Shown here: piece by piece, positions 25,176 through 37,426 of the stretch
Position numbering within the stretch: position 1 is the first letter of the stretch
Layout of the letters: the number at the start of each line of letters is the position of its first letter
Origin: Sepiola atlantica
Lineage: Eukaryota; Mollusca; Cephalopoda; Sepiida; Sepiolidae
Length of the DNA: 64,000 nt
Reading direction: 5' to 3'
Assembly (NCBI GenBank): GCA_963556195.1
Contig: CAUVYP010000262.1
Location: forward strand, 868,001-932,000
Notes under the pieces: model-generated
The model's database searches: none
Seen by the model: only the letters and a program-made list of their open reading frames with translations
Told to the model about the DNA's origin: nothing
Program-made: the position numbers and the translations under genes

Positions 25176-26640
25176 CTTTTGTTTATAACTTCCACATTTA
25201 TTCGAATAGTGCAACGAAACTTTGCAGACAGTCGCGGATAGGCCTTTTCTACTGAAGTACCAAGTTTCAGAAGTGCAGCTCTAGTACTCCCGGAGATATG
25301 TCGATACAAACTGAATAAGCAAAACATCAACACAATTTAGGGCGTTTTAAAGTTGATATCGCTTTTGTTTATAACTTCCACATTTATTCGAATTGTGCAA
25401 CGAAACTTTGCAGACAACCGCGGAGACACATTTACTACTGAAGTACCAAGTTTCAGAAGTGCAGCTCTTGTACTGCCGGAGATATGTCGATACAAACTGA
25501 ATACGCAAAACATCAACAAAATTTAGCGCATTTTAATGTTGATATCGCTTTTGTTTATAACTTCCACATTTATTCGAATTGTGCAACGAAACTTTGCAGA
25601 CAGTCGCGGATAGGCCTTTTCTACTGAAGTACCAAGTTTCGGAAGTACAGCTCAAGTACAGCCGGTAATATGTCGATACAAACTTAATACGCAAAACATC
25701 AACACAATTTAGCGCGTTTTAAAGTTGATATCGCTTTTGTTTATAACTTCCACATTTATTCGAATTGTGCAACGAAACTTTGCGGACAACCGCGGAGACA
25801 AATTTTCTACTGAAGTACCAAGTTTCAGAAGTGCAGCTCTTGTACTGCCGGTGATATGTCGATACAAACTGAATACGCAAAACATCAACAAAATTTAGCG
25901 CGTTTTAAAGTTGATATCGCTTGTGTTTATAACTTCCACATTTATTTGAATTGTGCAACGAAACTTTGCAGACAACCGCGGAGACACATTTACTACTGAA
26001 GTACCAAGTTTCAGAAGTGCAGCTCTTGTACTGCCGGAGATATGTCGATACAAACTTTATACGCAAAACATCCACAAAATTTAGCGCGTTTTAAAGTTGA
26101 TATCGCTTTTGTTTATAACTTCCACATTTATTCGAATTGTGCAACGAAACTTTGCAGACAGTCGCGGATAGGCCTTTTCTACTGAAGTACCAAGTTTCAG
26201 AAGTGCAGCGCTTGTACTGCCGGAGATATGTCGATACAAACTGAATACGCAAAACATCAACAAAATTTAGCGCGTTTTAAAGTTGATATCGCTTTTGTTT
26301 ATAACTTCCACATTTATTCGATTTGTGCAACGAAACTTTGCAGACAGTCGCGGAGACACATTTTCTACTGAAGTACCAAGTTTCAGAAGTGCAGCTCTTG
26401 TACTGCCGGAGATATGTGTATACAAGCTTAATACGCAAAACATCAACAAAATTTAGCGCGTTTTAAAGTTGATATCGCTTTTGTTTATAACTTCCACATT
26501 TATTCGAATTGTGCAAGGAAACTTTGCAGACAGCCGCGGAAACACATTTACTACTGAAGTACCAAGTTTCAGAAGTGCAGCTCTTGTACTGCCGGAGATA
26601 TGTCGATACAAACTGAATACGCAAAACATCAACAAAATTT
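25176..26640. repeat. 8-unit HOR (1488 bp), copy B
   Basis: This copy follows copy A directly and keeps all of its marks in order. It has private changes such as CTCAAGTACAGCCGGTAAT near 25652 and CGATTTGTG near 26320. The match ends at the unit starting 26639, which has GTGCGAGG and GGAAAATC instead of GAATAGTGC. Confidence 0.85.
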
Positions 26641-29600
26641 AGCGCGTTTTAAAGTTGATATCGCTTTTGTTTATAACTTCCACATTTATTCGAATTGTGC
26701 GAGGAAACTTTGCAGACAGTCGCGGAAAATCATTTTCTACTGAAGTACGAAGTTTCAGAAGTGCAGCTCTTGTACTGCCGGAGATATGTCGATACAAACG
26801 TAATACGCAAAACATCAACAAAATTTAGCGCGTTTTAAAGTTGATATCGCTTTTGTTTATAACTTCCACATTTATTCGAATTGTGCAACGAAACTTTGCA
26901 GACAGTCGCGGAGACACATTTGCTACTGAAGTACCAAGTTTCAGAAGTGCAGCTCTTGTACTGCCGGAGATATGTCGATACAAACTGAATACGCAAAACA
27001 TCAACAAAATTTAGCGCGTTTTAAAGTTGATATCGCTTTTGTTTATAACTTCCACATTTATTCGTATTGTGCAAGGAAACTTTGCAGACAGTCGCGGATA
27101 GGCCTTTTCTACTGCAGTACCAAGTATCAGAAGTGCAGCTCTGGTACTGCCGGAGATATGTCGATACAAAGTTAATACGCAAAACATCAACAAAATTTAG
27201 CGCGTTTTAAAGTTGATATCGCTTTTGTTTATAACTTCCACATTTATTCGAATTGTGCAACGAAACTTTGCAGACAACCGCGGAGACACATTTTCTACTG
27301 AAGTACCAAGTTTCAGAAGTGCAGCTCTTGTACTGCCGGAGATATGTCGATACAAACTGAATACGCAAAACATCAACAAAATTTAGCGCGTTTTAAAGTT
27401 GATATCGCTTTTGTTTATAACTTCCACATTTATTCGAATTGTGCAAGGAAACTTTGCAGACAGTCGCGGATAGGCCTTTTCTACTGAAGTACCAAGTTTC
27501 AGAAGTGCAGCTCCTGTACTGCCGAAGATATGTCGATACAAACTGAATACGCAAAACATCAACAAAATTTAGCGCGTTTTAAAGTTGATATCGCTTTTGT
27601 TTATAACTTCCACATTTATTCGAATTGTGCAACGAACCTTTGCAGACAGTCGCGGATAGGCCTTTTCTACTGAAGTACCAAGTTTTAGAAGTGCAGCGGT
27701 TGTACTGCCGGAGATATGTCGATACAAACTTAATACGCAAAACACCAACACAATTTAGCGCGTTTTAAAGTTGATATCGCTTTTGTTTATAACTTCCACA
27801 TTTATTCGAATTGTGCAAGGAAACTTTGCGGACAACCGCGGAGACACATTTTCTACTGAAGTACCAAGTTTCAGAAGTGCAGCTCTTGCACTTCCGAAGA
27901 TATATCGATACAAACTGAATACGTAAAACATCAACAAAATTTAGCGCGTTTTAAAGTTGATATCGCTTTTGTTTATAACTTCCACATTTATTCGAATTGT
28001 GCGAGGAAACTTTGCAGACAGTCGCGGAAACACATTTTCTACTGAAGTACGACGTTGGAGAAGTGCAGCTCTTGTACTGCCGGAGATATGTCGATACAAA
28101 CTGAATACGCAAAACATCAACAACATTTAGCGCGTTTTAAAGTTGATATCGCTTTATTTTATAACTTCCACATTTATTCGAATTGTGCAACGAAACTTTT
28201 AGGACAGTCGCGGATAGGCCTTTTCTACTGAAGTACCAAGTTTCAGAAGTGCAGCTCTTGTACTGCCGGAGATATGTCGATACAAACTGAATACGCAAAA
28301 CATCAACAAAATTTAGCGCGTTTTAAAGTTGGTATCGCTTTTGTTTATAACTTCCACATTTATTCGAATTGTGCAACGAAACTTTGCAGACAGTCGCGGA
28401 GACACATTTTCTACTGAAGTACCAAGTTTCAGAAGTGCAGCTCTTGTACTGCCGGAGATATGTCGATACAAACTGAATACGCAAAACATCAACAAAATTT
28501 AGCGCGTTTTAAAGTTGATATCGCTTTTGTTTATAACTTCCACATTTATTCGAATTGTGCAACGAAACTTTGCAGACAGTCGCGGATAGGCCTTTTCTAC
28601 TGAGGTACCAAGTTTCAGAAGTGCAGCTTTTGCACTGCCGGAGATATGTCGATACAAACTGAATACGCAAAACTTCAACACAATTTAGCGCGTTTTAAAG
28701 TTGATATCGCTTTTGTTTATAACTTCCACATTTATTCGAATTGTGCAAGGAAACTTTGCAGACAGTCGCGGAGACACATTTACTACTGAAGTACCAAGTT
28801 TCAGAAGTGCAGCGGTTGTACTGCCGGAGATATGTCGATACAAACTGAATACGCAAAACATCAACACAATTTAGCGCGTTTTAAAGTTGATATCGCTTTT
28901 GTTTATAACTTCGACATTTATTCGAATTGTGCTACGAAACTTTGCAGACAACCGCGGAAACACATTTACTACTGAAGTACCAAGTTTCCGAAGTGCAGCT
29001 CTTGTACTGACGGAGATATGTCGATACAAACTGAATACGCAAATCATCAACAAAATTTAGCGCGTTTTAAAGTTGATATCGCTTTTGTTTATAACTTCCA
29101 CATTTATTCGAATTGTGCAACGAAACTTTGCAGACAACCGCGGAAACACATTTTCCACTGAAGTACCAAGTTTCAGAAGTGCAGCTCTTGTACTGCTGGA
29201 GATATGTCGATACAAACTGAATACGCAAAACATCAACAAAATTTAGCGCGTTTTAAAGTTGATATCGCTTTTGTTTATAACTTCCACATTTATTCGAATT
29301 CTGCAACGAAACTTTGCGGACAGTCGCGGATAGGCCTTTTCTACTGAGGTACCAAGTATGAGAAGTGCAGCTCTTGTACTGCCGGAGATATGTCGATACA
29401 AAGTTAATACGCAAAACATCAACAAAATTTAGCGCGTTTTAAAGTTGATATCGCTTTTGTTTATAACTTCCACATTTATTCGAATTGTGCAACGAAACTT
29501 TGCAGACAGTCGCGGATAAACATTTGCAACTGAAGTACCAAGTTTCAGAAGTGCAGCTTATGTACTGCCGGAGATATGTCGATACAAACTGAATACGCAA

Positions 29601-30172
29601 AACATCAACAAAATTTAGCGCGTTTTAAAGTTGATATCGCTTTTGTTTATAACTTCCACATTTATTCGAATTGTGCAACGAAACTTTGCAGACAGTCGCG
29701 GATAAGCCTTTTCTAGTGAACTACCAAGTTTCAGAAGTGCAGCTCTAGTACTGCCGGACATATGCCGATACAAACTAAATACGCAAAACATCAACAAAAT
29801 TTAGCGCGTTTTAAAGTTGATATCGCTTTTGTTTATAACTTCCACATTTATTCGAATTGTGCAACGAAACTTTGCAGACAGTCGCGAAGACACATTTCTT
29901 TCTGAAGTATCAAGTTTCAGAAGTGCAGCTCTTGTACTGCCGGAGATATGTCGATACAAACTGAATACGCAAAACATCAACAAAATTTAGCGCGTTTTAA
30001 AGTTGATATCTCTTTTGTTTATAACTTCCACATTTATTCGAATTGTGCAACGAAACTTTGCAGACAGTCGCGGATAGGCCTTTTCTACTGAAGTACCAAG
30101 TTTCAGAAGTGCAGCGTAAGTACTGTCCGAGATATGTCGATACAAACTGAATACGCAAAACATCAACAAAAT
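26641..30172. repeat. About 19 satellite monomers with no clear local HOR
   Basis: Normal 186 bp units fill this stretch without an indel that changes the register. Units 27011-27751 resemble 30359-31099 in order (18 units apart), sharing CAAGTATCAG with ACAAAGTTAATACG in the first and CACCAACACAATTTAG in the last. A related unit at 29243 also has AAAGTTAATACG. No other feature was seen. Confidence 0.7.
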
Positions 30173-31474
30173 TTAGCGCGTTTTAAAGTTGATATCGCTT
30201 TTGTTTATAACTTCCACATTTATTCGAATTGTGCAACGAAACTTTGCAGACAGTCGCGGATAGGCCTTTTCTACTGAAGTACTAAGTTTACGAAGTACAG
30301 CTCTTGCACTGCCGGAGATATGTCGATACAAACTGAATACGCAAAACTTCAACAAAATTTAGCGCGTTTTAAAGTTGATATCGCTTTTGTTTATAACTTC
30401 CACATTTATTCGAATTGTGCAAGGAAACTTTGCAGACAGTCGCGGATAGGCCTTTTCTACTGAAGTACCAAGTATCAGAAGTGCAGCTCTGGTACTGCCG
30501 GAGATATGTCGATACAAAGTTAATACGCAAAACATCAACAAAATTTAGCGCGTTTTAAAGTTGATATCGCTTTTGTTTATAACTTCCACATTTATTCGAA
30601 TTGTGCAACGAAACTTTGCAGACAACCGCGGAGACACATTTTCTACTGAAGTACCAAGTTTCAGAAGTGCAGCTCTTGTACTGCCGGAGATATCTCGATA
30701 CAAACTGAATACGCAAAACATCAACAAAATTTAGCGCGTTTTAAAGTTGATATCGCTTTTGTTTATAACTTCCACATTTATTCGAATTGTGCAACGAAAC
30801 TTTGCAGACAGTCGCGGAGACACATTTTCTACTGAAGTACCAAGTTTCAGAAGTGCAGCTCTTGTACTGCTTGAGATATATCGATACAAACTGAATACGC
30901 AAAACATCAACAAAATTTAGCGCGTTTTAAAGTTGATATCGCTTTTGTTTATAACTTCCACATTTATTCGAATTGTGCAACGAAACTTTGCAGACAGTCG
31001 CGGATAGGCCTTTTCTACTGAAGTACCAAGTTTTAGAAGTGCAGCGGTTGTACTGCCGGAGATATGTCGATACAAACTTAATACGCAAAACACCAACACA
31101 ATTTAGCGCGTTTTAAAGTTGATATCGCTTTTGTTTATAACTTCCACATTTATTCGAATTGTGCAACGAAACTTTGCAGACAACCGCGGAGACACAATTA
31201 CTACTGAAGTACCAAGTTTCAGAAGTGCAGCTCTAGTACTGGCGGAGATATGTCGATACAAACTGAATACGCAAAACATCAACAAAATGTAGCGCGTTTT
31301 AAAGTTGATATCGCTTTTGTTTATAACTTCCACATTTATTCGAATTGGTCGAGGAAACTTTGCAGACAGTCGCGGAGACACATTTCCTACTGAAGTACCA
31401 AGTTTCAGAAGTGCAGCTCTTGTACTGCCGGAGATATGTCGATACAAACTGAATACGCAAAACATCAACAAAAT
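30173..31474. repeat. 7-unit HOR (1302 bp), copy A
   Basis: Ordered marks shared with copy B: TTTACGAAGTACAGC with AAAACTTCAAC (30173), CAAGTATCAG with AAAGTTAATACG (30359), a B or hybrid unit (30545), a near-consensus unit (30731), AGTTTTAGA with CACCAACAC (30917), GAGACACAATTAC with AAAATGTAGCG (31103), and GAATTGGTCGAGG (31289). The TTTAG to TGTAG change in the sixth unit removes the usual minus-strand stop and joins two open frames, in both copies. Confidence 0.88.
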
Positions 31475-32776
31475 TTAGCGCGTTTTAAAGTTGATATCGC
31501 TTTTGTTTATAACTTCCACCTTTATTCGAATTGTGCAACGAAACTTTGCAGACAGTCGCGGATAGGCCTTTTCTACTGAAGTACCAAGTTTACGAAGTAC
31601 AGCTCTTGCACTGCCGGAGATATGTCGATACAAACTGAATACGCAAAACTTCAACAAAATTTAGCGCGTTTTAAAGTTGATATCGCTTTTGTTTATAACT
31701 TCCACATTTATTCGAATTGTGCAAGGAGACTTTGCAGACAGTCGCGGATAGGCCTTTTCTACTGAAGTACCAAGTATCAGAAGTGCAGCTCTGGTACTGC
31801 CGGAGATATGTCGATACAAAGTTAATACGCAAAACATCAACAAAATTTAGCGCGTTTTAAAGTTGATATCGCTTTTGTTTATAACTTCCACATTTATTCG
31901 AATTGTGCAACGAAACTTTGAAGACAGTCGCGGAGACACATTTTCTACTGAAGTACCAAGTTTCAGAAGTGCAGCTCTTGTACTGCCGGAGATATGTCGA
32001 TACAAACTGAATACGCAAAACATCAACAAAATTTAGCGCGTTTTAAAGTTGATATCGCTTTTGTTTATAACTTCCACATTTATTCGAATTGTGCAACGAA
32101 ACTTTGCAGACAGTCGCGGATAGGCCTTTTCTACTGAAGTACCAAGTTTCAGAAGTGCAGCTCTTGTACTGCCGAAGATATGTCGATACAAACTGAATAC
32201 GCAAAACATCAACAAAATTTAGCGCGTTTTAAAGTTGATATCGCTTTTGTTTATATCTTCCACATTTATTCGAATTGTGCAACGAAACTTTGCAGACAGT
32301 CGCGGATAGGCCTTTTCTACTGAAGTACCAAGTTTTAGATGTGCAGCGGTTGTACTGCCGGAGATATGTCGATACAAACTTAATACGCAAAACACCAACA
32401 CAATTTAGCGCGTTTTAAAGTTGATATCGCTTTTGTTTATTACTTCCACTTTTATTCGAATTGTGCAACGAAACTTTGCAGACAACCGCGGAGACACAAT
32501 TACTACTGAAGTACCAAGGTTCAGAAGTGCAGCTCTTGTACTGCCGGAGATATGTCGATACAAACTGAATACGCAAAACATCAACAAAATGTAGCGCGTT
32601 TTAAAGTTGATATCGCTTTTGTTTATAACTTCCACATTTATTCGAATTGGTCGAGGAAACTTTGCAGACAGTCGCGGAGACACATTTGCTACTGAAGTAC
32701 CAAGTTTCAGAAGTGCAGCTCTTGTACTGCCGGAGATATGTCGATACAAACTGAATACGCAAAACATCAACAAAAT
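31475..32776. repeat. 7-unit HOR (1302 bp), copy B
   Basis: This copy repeats copy A unit for unit, including the rare GAATTGGTCGAGG near 32643 and AAAATGTAGCG near 32587. Private changes include CACCTTTATTCG at 31517 and GTTTATTACTTCC near 32437. The next unit with TTTACGAAGTACAGC appears at 33149 rather than 32777, after two extra units. Confidence 0.88.
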
Positions 32777-33334
32777 TTAGCGCGTTTTAAAGTTGATATC
32801 GCTTTTGTTTATAACTTCCACATTTATTCGAATTGTGCAACGAAACTTTGCAGACAGTCGAGGAGACACATTTTCTACTGAAGTACCAAGTTTCAGAAGT
32901 GCAGCTCTTGTACTGCCGGAGATATGTCGATACAAACTGAATACGCAAAACATCAACAAAATTTAGCGCGTTTTAAAGTTGATATCGCTTTTGTTTATAA
33001 CTTCCACATTTATTCGAATTGTGCAACGAAACTTTGCAGACAGTCGCGGATAGGCCTTTTCTACTGACGTAACAAGTTTCAGAAGTGCAGCTTTGGTACT
33101 GCCGGAGATATGTCGATACAAACTGAATACTCAACACATCAACAAAATTTAGCGCGTTTTAAAGTTGATATCGCTTTTGTTTATAACTTCTACATTTATT
33201 CGAATTTTGCAACGAAACTTTTCAGACAGTCGCGGATAGGCCTTTTCTACTGAAGTACCAAGTTTACGAAGTACAGCTCTTGCACTGCCGGAGATATGTC
33301 GATACAAACTGAATACGCAAAACTTCAACAAAAT

Positions 33335-34822
33335 TTAGCGCGTTTTAAAGTTGATATCGCTTTTGTTTATAACTTCCACATTTATTCGAATTGTGCAACG
33401 AAACTTTGCAGACAGTCGCGGATAGGCATTTTCTACTGAAGTACCAAGTTTCAGAAGTGCAGCGGTTGTACTGCCGGAGATATGTCGATACAAACTTAAT
33501 ACGCAAAACATCAACACAATTTAGCGCGTTTTAAAGTTGATATCGCTTTTGTTTATAACTTCCACATTTATTCGAATTGTGCAACGAAACTTTGCAGACA
33601 ACCGCGGAGACACAATTACTACTGAAGTACCAAGTTTCAGAAGTGCAGCTCTTGTACTGCCGGAGATATGTCGATACAAACTGAATACGCAAAACATCAA
33701 CAAATTTTAGCGCGTTTTAAAGTTGATATCGCTTTTGTTTATAACTTCCACATTTATTCGAATTGTGCAACGAAACTTTGCAGACAGTCGCGGATAGGCC
33801 TTTTCTACTAAAGTACCAAGTTTCAGAAGTGCAGCGGTTGTACTGCCGGAGATATGTCGATACAAACTGAATACGCAAAACATCAACAAAATTTAGCGCG
33901 TTTTAAAGTTGATATCGCTTTTGTTTATAACTGCAACATTTATTCGAATTGTGCAACGAAACTTTGCAGACAGTCGCGGATAGGTCTTTTCTACTGAAGT
34001 ACCAAGTTTCAGAAGTGCAGCTCTTGTACTGCCGGAGATATGTCGATACAAACTGAATACGCAAAACATCAACACAATTTAGCGCGTTTTAAAGTTGATA
34101 TCGCTTTTGCTTATAACTTCCATATTTATTCGAATTGTGCAACGAAACTTTGCAGACAGTCGCGGATAGGCCTTTTTTAGTGAACTACCAAGTTTCAGAA
34201 GTGCAGCTCCAGTACTGCCGGAGATATGCCGATACAAACTGAATACGCAAAACATCAACAAAATTTAGCGCGTTTTAAAGTTGATATCGCTTTTGTTTAT
34301 AACTTCCACATTGATTCGAATTGTGCAACGAAACTTTGCAGACAGTCGCGGAGACACATTTCCTACTGAAGTACCAAGTTTCAGAAGTGCAGCTCTTGTA
34401 CTGCCGGAGATATGTCGATACAAACTGAATACGCAAAACATCAACAAAATTTAGCGCGTCTTAAAGTTGATATCGCTTTTGTTTATCACTTCCACATTTA
34501 TTCGAATTGTGCAACGAAACTTTGCAGACAGTCGCGGATAGGCCTTTTCTACTGAAGTACTTAGTTTCAGAAGTGCAGCTCTAGTACTGGCGGAGATATG
34601 TCGATACAAACTGAATACGCAAAACATCAACAAAATTTAGCGCGTTTTAAAGTTGATATCGCTTTTGTTCATAACTTCCACATTTATTCGAATTGTGCCA
34701 CGAAACTTTGCAGACAGTCGCGGATAGGCCTTTTCTACTGAAGTACCAAGTTTTAGAAGTGCAGCGGTTGTACTTCCGGAGATTTGTCGATACAAACTGA
34801 ATACGCAAAACATCAACAAAAT
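33335..34822. repeat. Eight-monomer block, copy 1 of a 14-unit (2604 bp) spaced duplication
   Basis: Units match 35939-37426 in order: GGCATTTTC with GCGGTTG, GAGACACAATTAC, CAAATTTTAGCG with CTACTAAAG, GATAGGTCTTTTC, TTTTGCTTATAAC with CATATTTATTC, ACATTGATTCG with CATTTCC, GCGTCTTAAAG with TTATCACTTCC and CTGGCGGAG, and GCCACG with GGAGATTTGTCG. The rare TTTTGCTTATAAC and GCGTCTTAAAG variants in both copies make common descent secure. Confidence 0.88.
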
Positions 34823-35380
34823 TTAGCGCGTTTTAAAGTTGATATCGCTTTTGTTTATAACTTCCACATTTATTCGAATTGTGCAACGAAACTTTGCAGA
34901 CAGTCGCGGATAGGCCTTTTCTACTGAAGTACCAAGTTTCAGAAGTGCAGCTCTTGCACTGCCGGAGATATGTCGATACAAACTTAATACGCAAAACTTC
35001 AACAAAATTTAGCGCGTTTTAAAGTTGATATCGCTTTTGTTTATAACTTCCACATTTATTCGAATTGTGCAACGAAACTTTGCAGACAGTCGCGGATAGG
35101 TCTTTTCTACTGAAGTACCAAGTTTCAGAAGTGCAGCTCTAGTACTGCCGGAGATATGTCGATACAAACTGAATACGCAAAACATCAACAAAATTTAGCG
35201 CGTTTTAAAGTTGATATCGCTTTTGTTTATAACTTCCATATTTATTCGAATTGTGCAACGAAACTTTGCAGACAGTCGCGGATAGGCCTTTTCTACTGAA
35301 GTACTTAGTTTCAGAAGTGCAGCTCTAGTACTGCCGGAGATATGCCGATACAAACTGAATACGCAAAACATCAACAAAAT
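34823..35380. repeat. Three-unit (558 bp) tandem duplication, copy A
   Basis: Order: unit with CTCTTGCACTGCC and AAAACTTCAAC, unit with GATAGGTCTTTTC, unit with CATATTTATTC and GATATGCCGATAC. This trio is repeated immediately, and both copies lie between the two halves of the 2604 bp duplication. Confidence 0.8.
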
Positions 35381-35938
35381 TTAGCGCGTTTTAAAGTTGA
35401 TATCGCTTTTGTTTATAACTTCCACATTTATTCGAATTGTGCAACGAAACTTTGCAGACAGTCGCGGATAGGCCTTTTCTACTGAAGTACCAAGTTTCAG
35501 AAGTGCAGCTCTTGCACTGCCGGTGATATGTCGATACAAACTGAATACGCAAAACTTCAACAAAATTTAGCGCGTTTTAAAGTTGATATCGCTTTTGTTT
35601 ATAACTTCCACATTTATTCGAATTGTGCAACGAAACTTTGCAGACAGTCGCGGATAGCTCTTTTCTACTGAAGTACCAAGTTTCAGAAGTGCAGCTCTAG
35701 TACTGCCGGAGATATGTCGATACAAACTGAATACGCAAAACATCAACAAAATTTAGCGCGTTTTAAAGTTGATATCGCTTTTGTTTATAACTTCCATATT
35801 TATTCGAATTGTGCAACGAAACTTTGCAGACAGTCGCGGATAGGCCTTTTCTACTGAACTACCAAGTTTCAGAAGTGCAGCTCTAGTACTGCCGGAGATA
35901 TGCCGATACAAACTGAATACGCAAAACATCAACAAAAT
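35381..35938. repeat. Three-unit (558 bp) tandem duplication, copy B
   Basis: This copy repeats 34823-35380. Differences: CCGGTGATATG near 35520, GATAGCTCTTTTC for GATAGGTCTTTTC near 35655, and ACTACCAAG for GTACTTAG in the third unit. Confidence 0.8.
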
Positions 35939-37426
35939 TTAGCGCGTTTTAAAGTTGATATCGCTTTTGTTTATAACTTCCACATTTATTCGAATTGTGC
36001 AACGAAACTTTGCAGACAGTCGCGGATAGGCATTTTCTACTGAAGTACCAAGTTTCAGAAGTGCAGCGGTTGTACTGCCGGAGATATGTCGATACAAACT
36101 TAATACGCAAAACATCAACACAATTTAGCGCGTTTTAAAGTTGATATCGCTTTTGTTTATAACTTCCACATTTATTCGAATTGTGCAACGAAACTTTGCA
36201 GACAACCGCGGAGACACAATTACTACTGAAGTACCAAGTTTCAGAAGTGCAGCTCTTGTACTGCCGGAGATATGTCGATACAAACTGAATACGCAAAACA
36301 TCAACAAATTTTAGCGCGTTTTAAAGTTGATATCGCTTTTGTTTATAACTTCCACATTTATTCGAATTGTGCAACGAAACTTTGCAGACAGTCGCGGATA
36401 GGCCTTTTCTACTAAAGTACCAAGTTTCAGAAGTGCAGCGGTTGTACTGCCGGAGATATGTCGATACAAACTGAATACGCAAAACATCAACAAAATTTAG
36501 CGCGTTTTAAAGTTGATATCGCTTTTGTTTATAACTTCAACATTTATTCGAATTGTGCAACGAAACTTTGCAGACAGTCGCGGATAGGTCTTTTCTACTG
36601 AAGTACCAAGTTTCAGAAGTGCAGCTCTTGTACTGCCGGAGATATGTCGATACAAACTGAATACGCAAAACATCAACAAAATTTAGCGCGTTTTAAAGTT
36701 GATATCGCTTTTGCTTATAACTTCCATATTTATTCGAATTGTGCAACGAAACTTTGCAGACAGTCGCGGATAGGCCTTTTCTAGTGAACTACCAAGTTTC
36801 AGAAGTGCAGCTCTTGTACTGCCGGAGATATGCCGATACAAACTGAATACGCAAAACATCAACACAATTTAGCGCGTTTTAAAGTTGATATCGCTTTTGT
36901 TTATAACTTCCACATTGATTCGAATTGTGCAACGAAACTTTGCAGACAGTCGCGGAGACACATTCCCTACTGAAGTACCAAGTTTCAGAAGTGCAGCTCT
37001 TGTACTGCCGGAGATATGTCGATACAAACTGAATACGCAAAACATCAACAAAATTTAGCGCGTCTTAAAGTTGATATCGCTTTTGTTTATCACTTCCACA
37101 TTTATTCGAATTGTGCAACGAAACTTTGCAGACAGTCGCGGATAGGCCTTTTCTACTGAAGTACTTAGTTTCAGAAGTGCAGCTCTAGTACTGGCGGAGA
37201 TATGTCGATACAAACTGAATACGCAAAACATCAACAAAATTTAGCGCGTTTTAAAGTTGATATCGCTTTTGTTTATAACTTCCACATTTATTCGAATTGT
37301 GCCACGAAACTTTGCAGACAGTCGCGGATAGGCCTTTTCTACTTAAGTACCAAGTTTCAGAAGTGTAGCCGTAGTACTGCCGGAGATTTGTCGATACAAA
37401 CTTAATACGCAAAACATCAACACAAT
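35939..37426. repeat. Eight-monomer block, copy 2 of the 2604 bp-spaced duplication
   Basis: This block repeats 33335-34822 with few changes, for example CACATTCCCTAC near 36960 and ACTTAAGTACC with GTGTAGCCGTAG near 37345-37373 in its last unit. The match ends at 37427. Confidence 0.88.
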
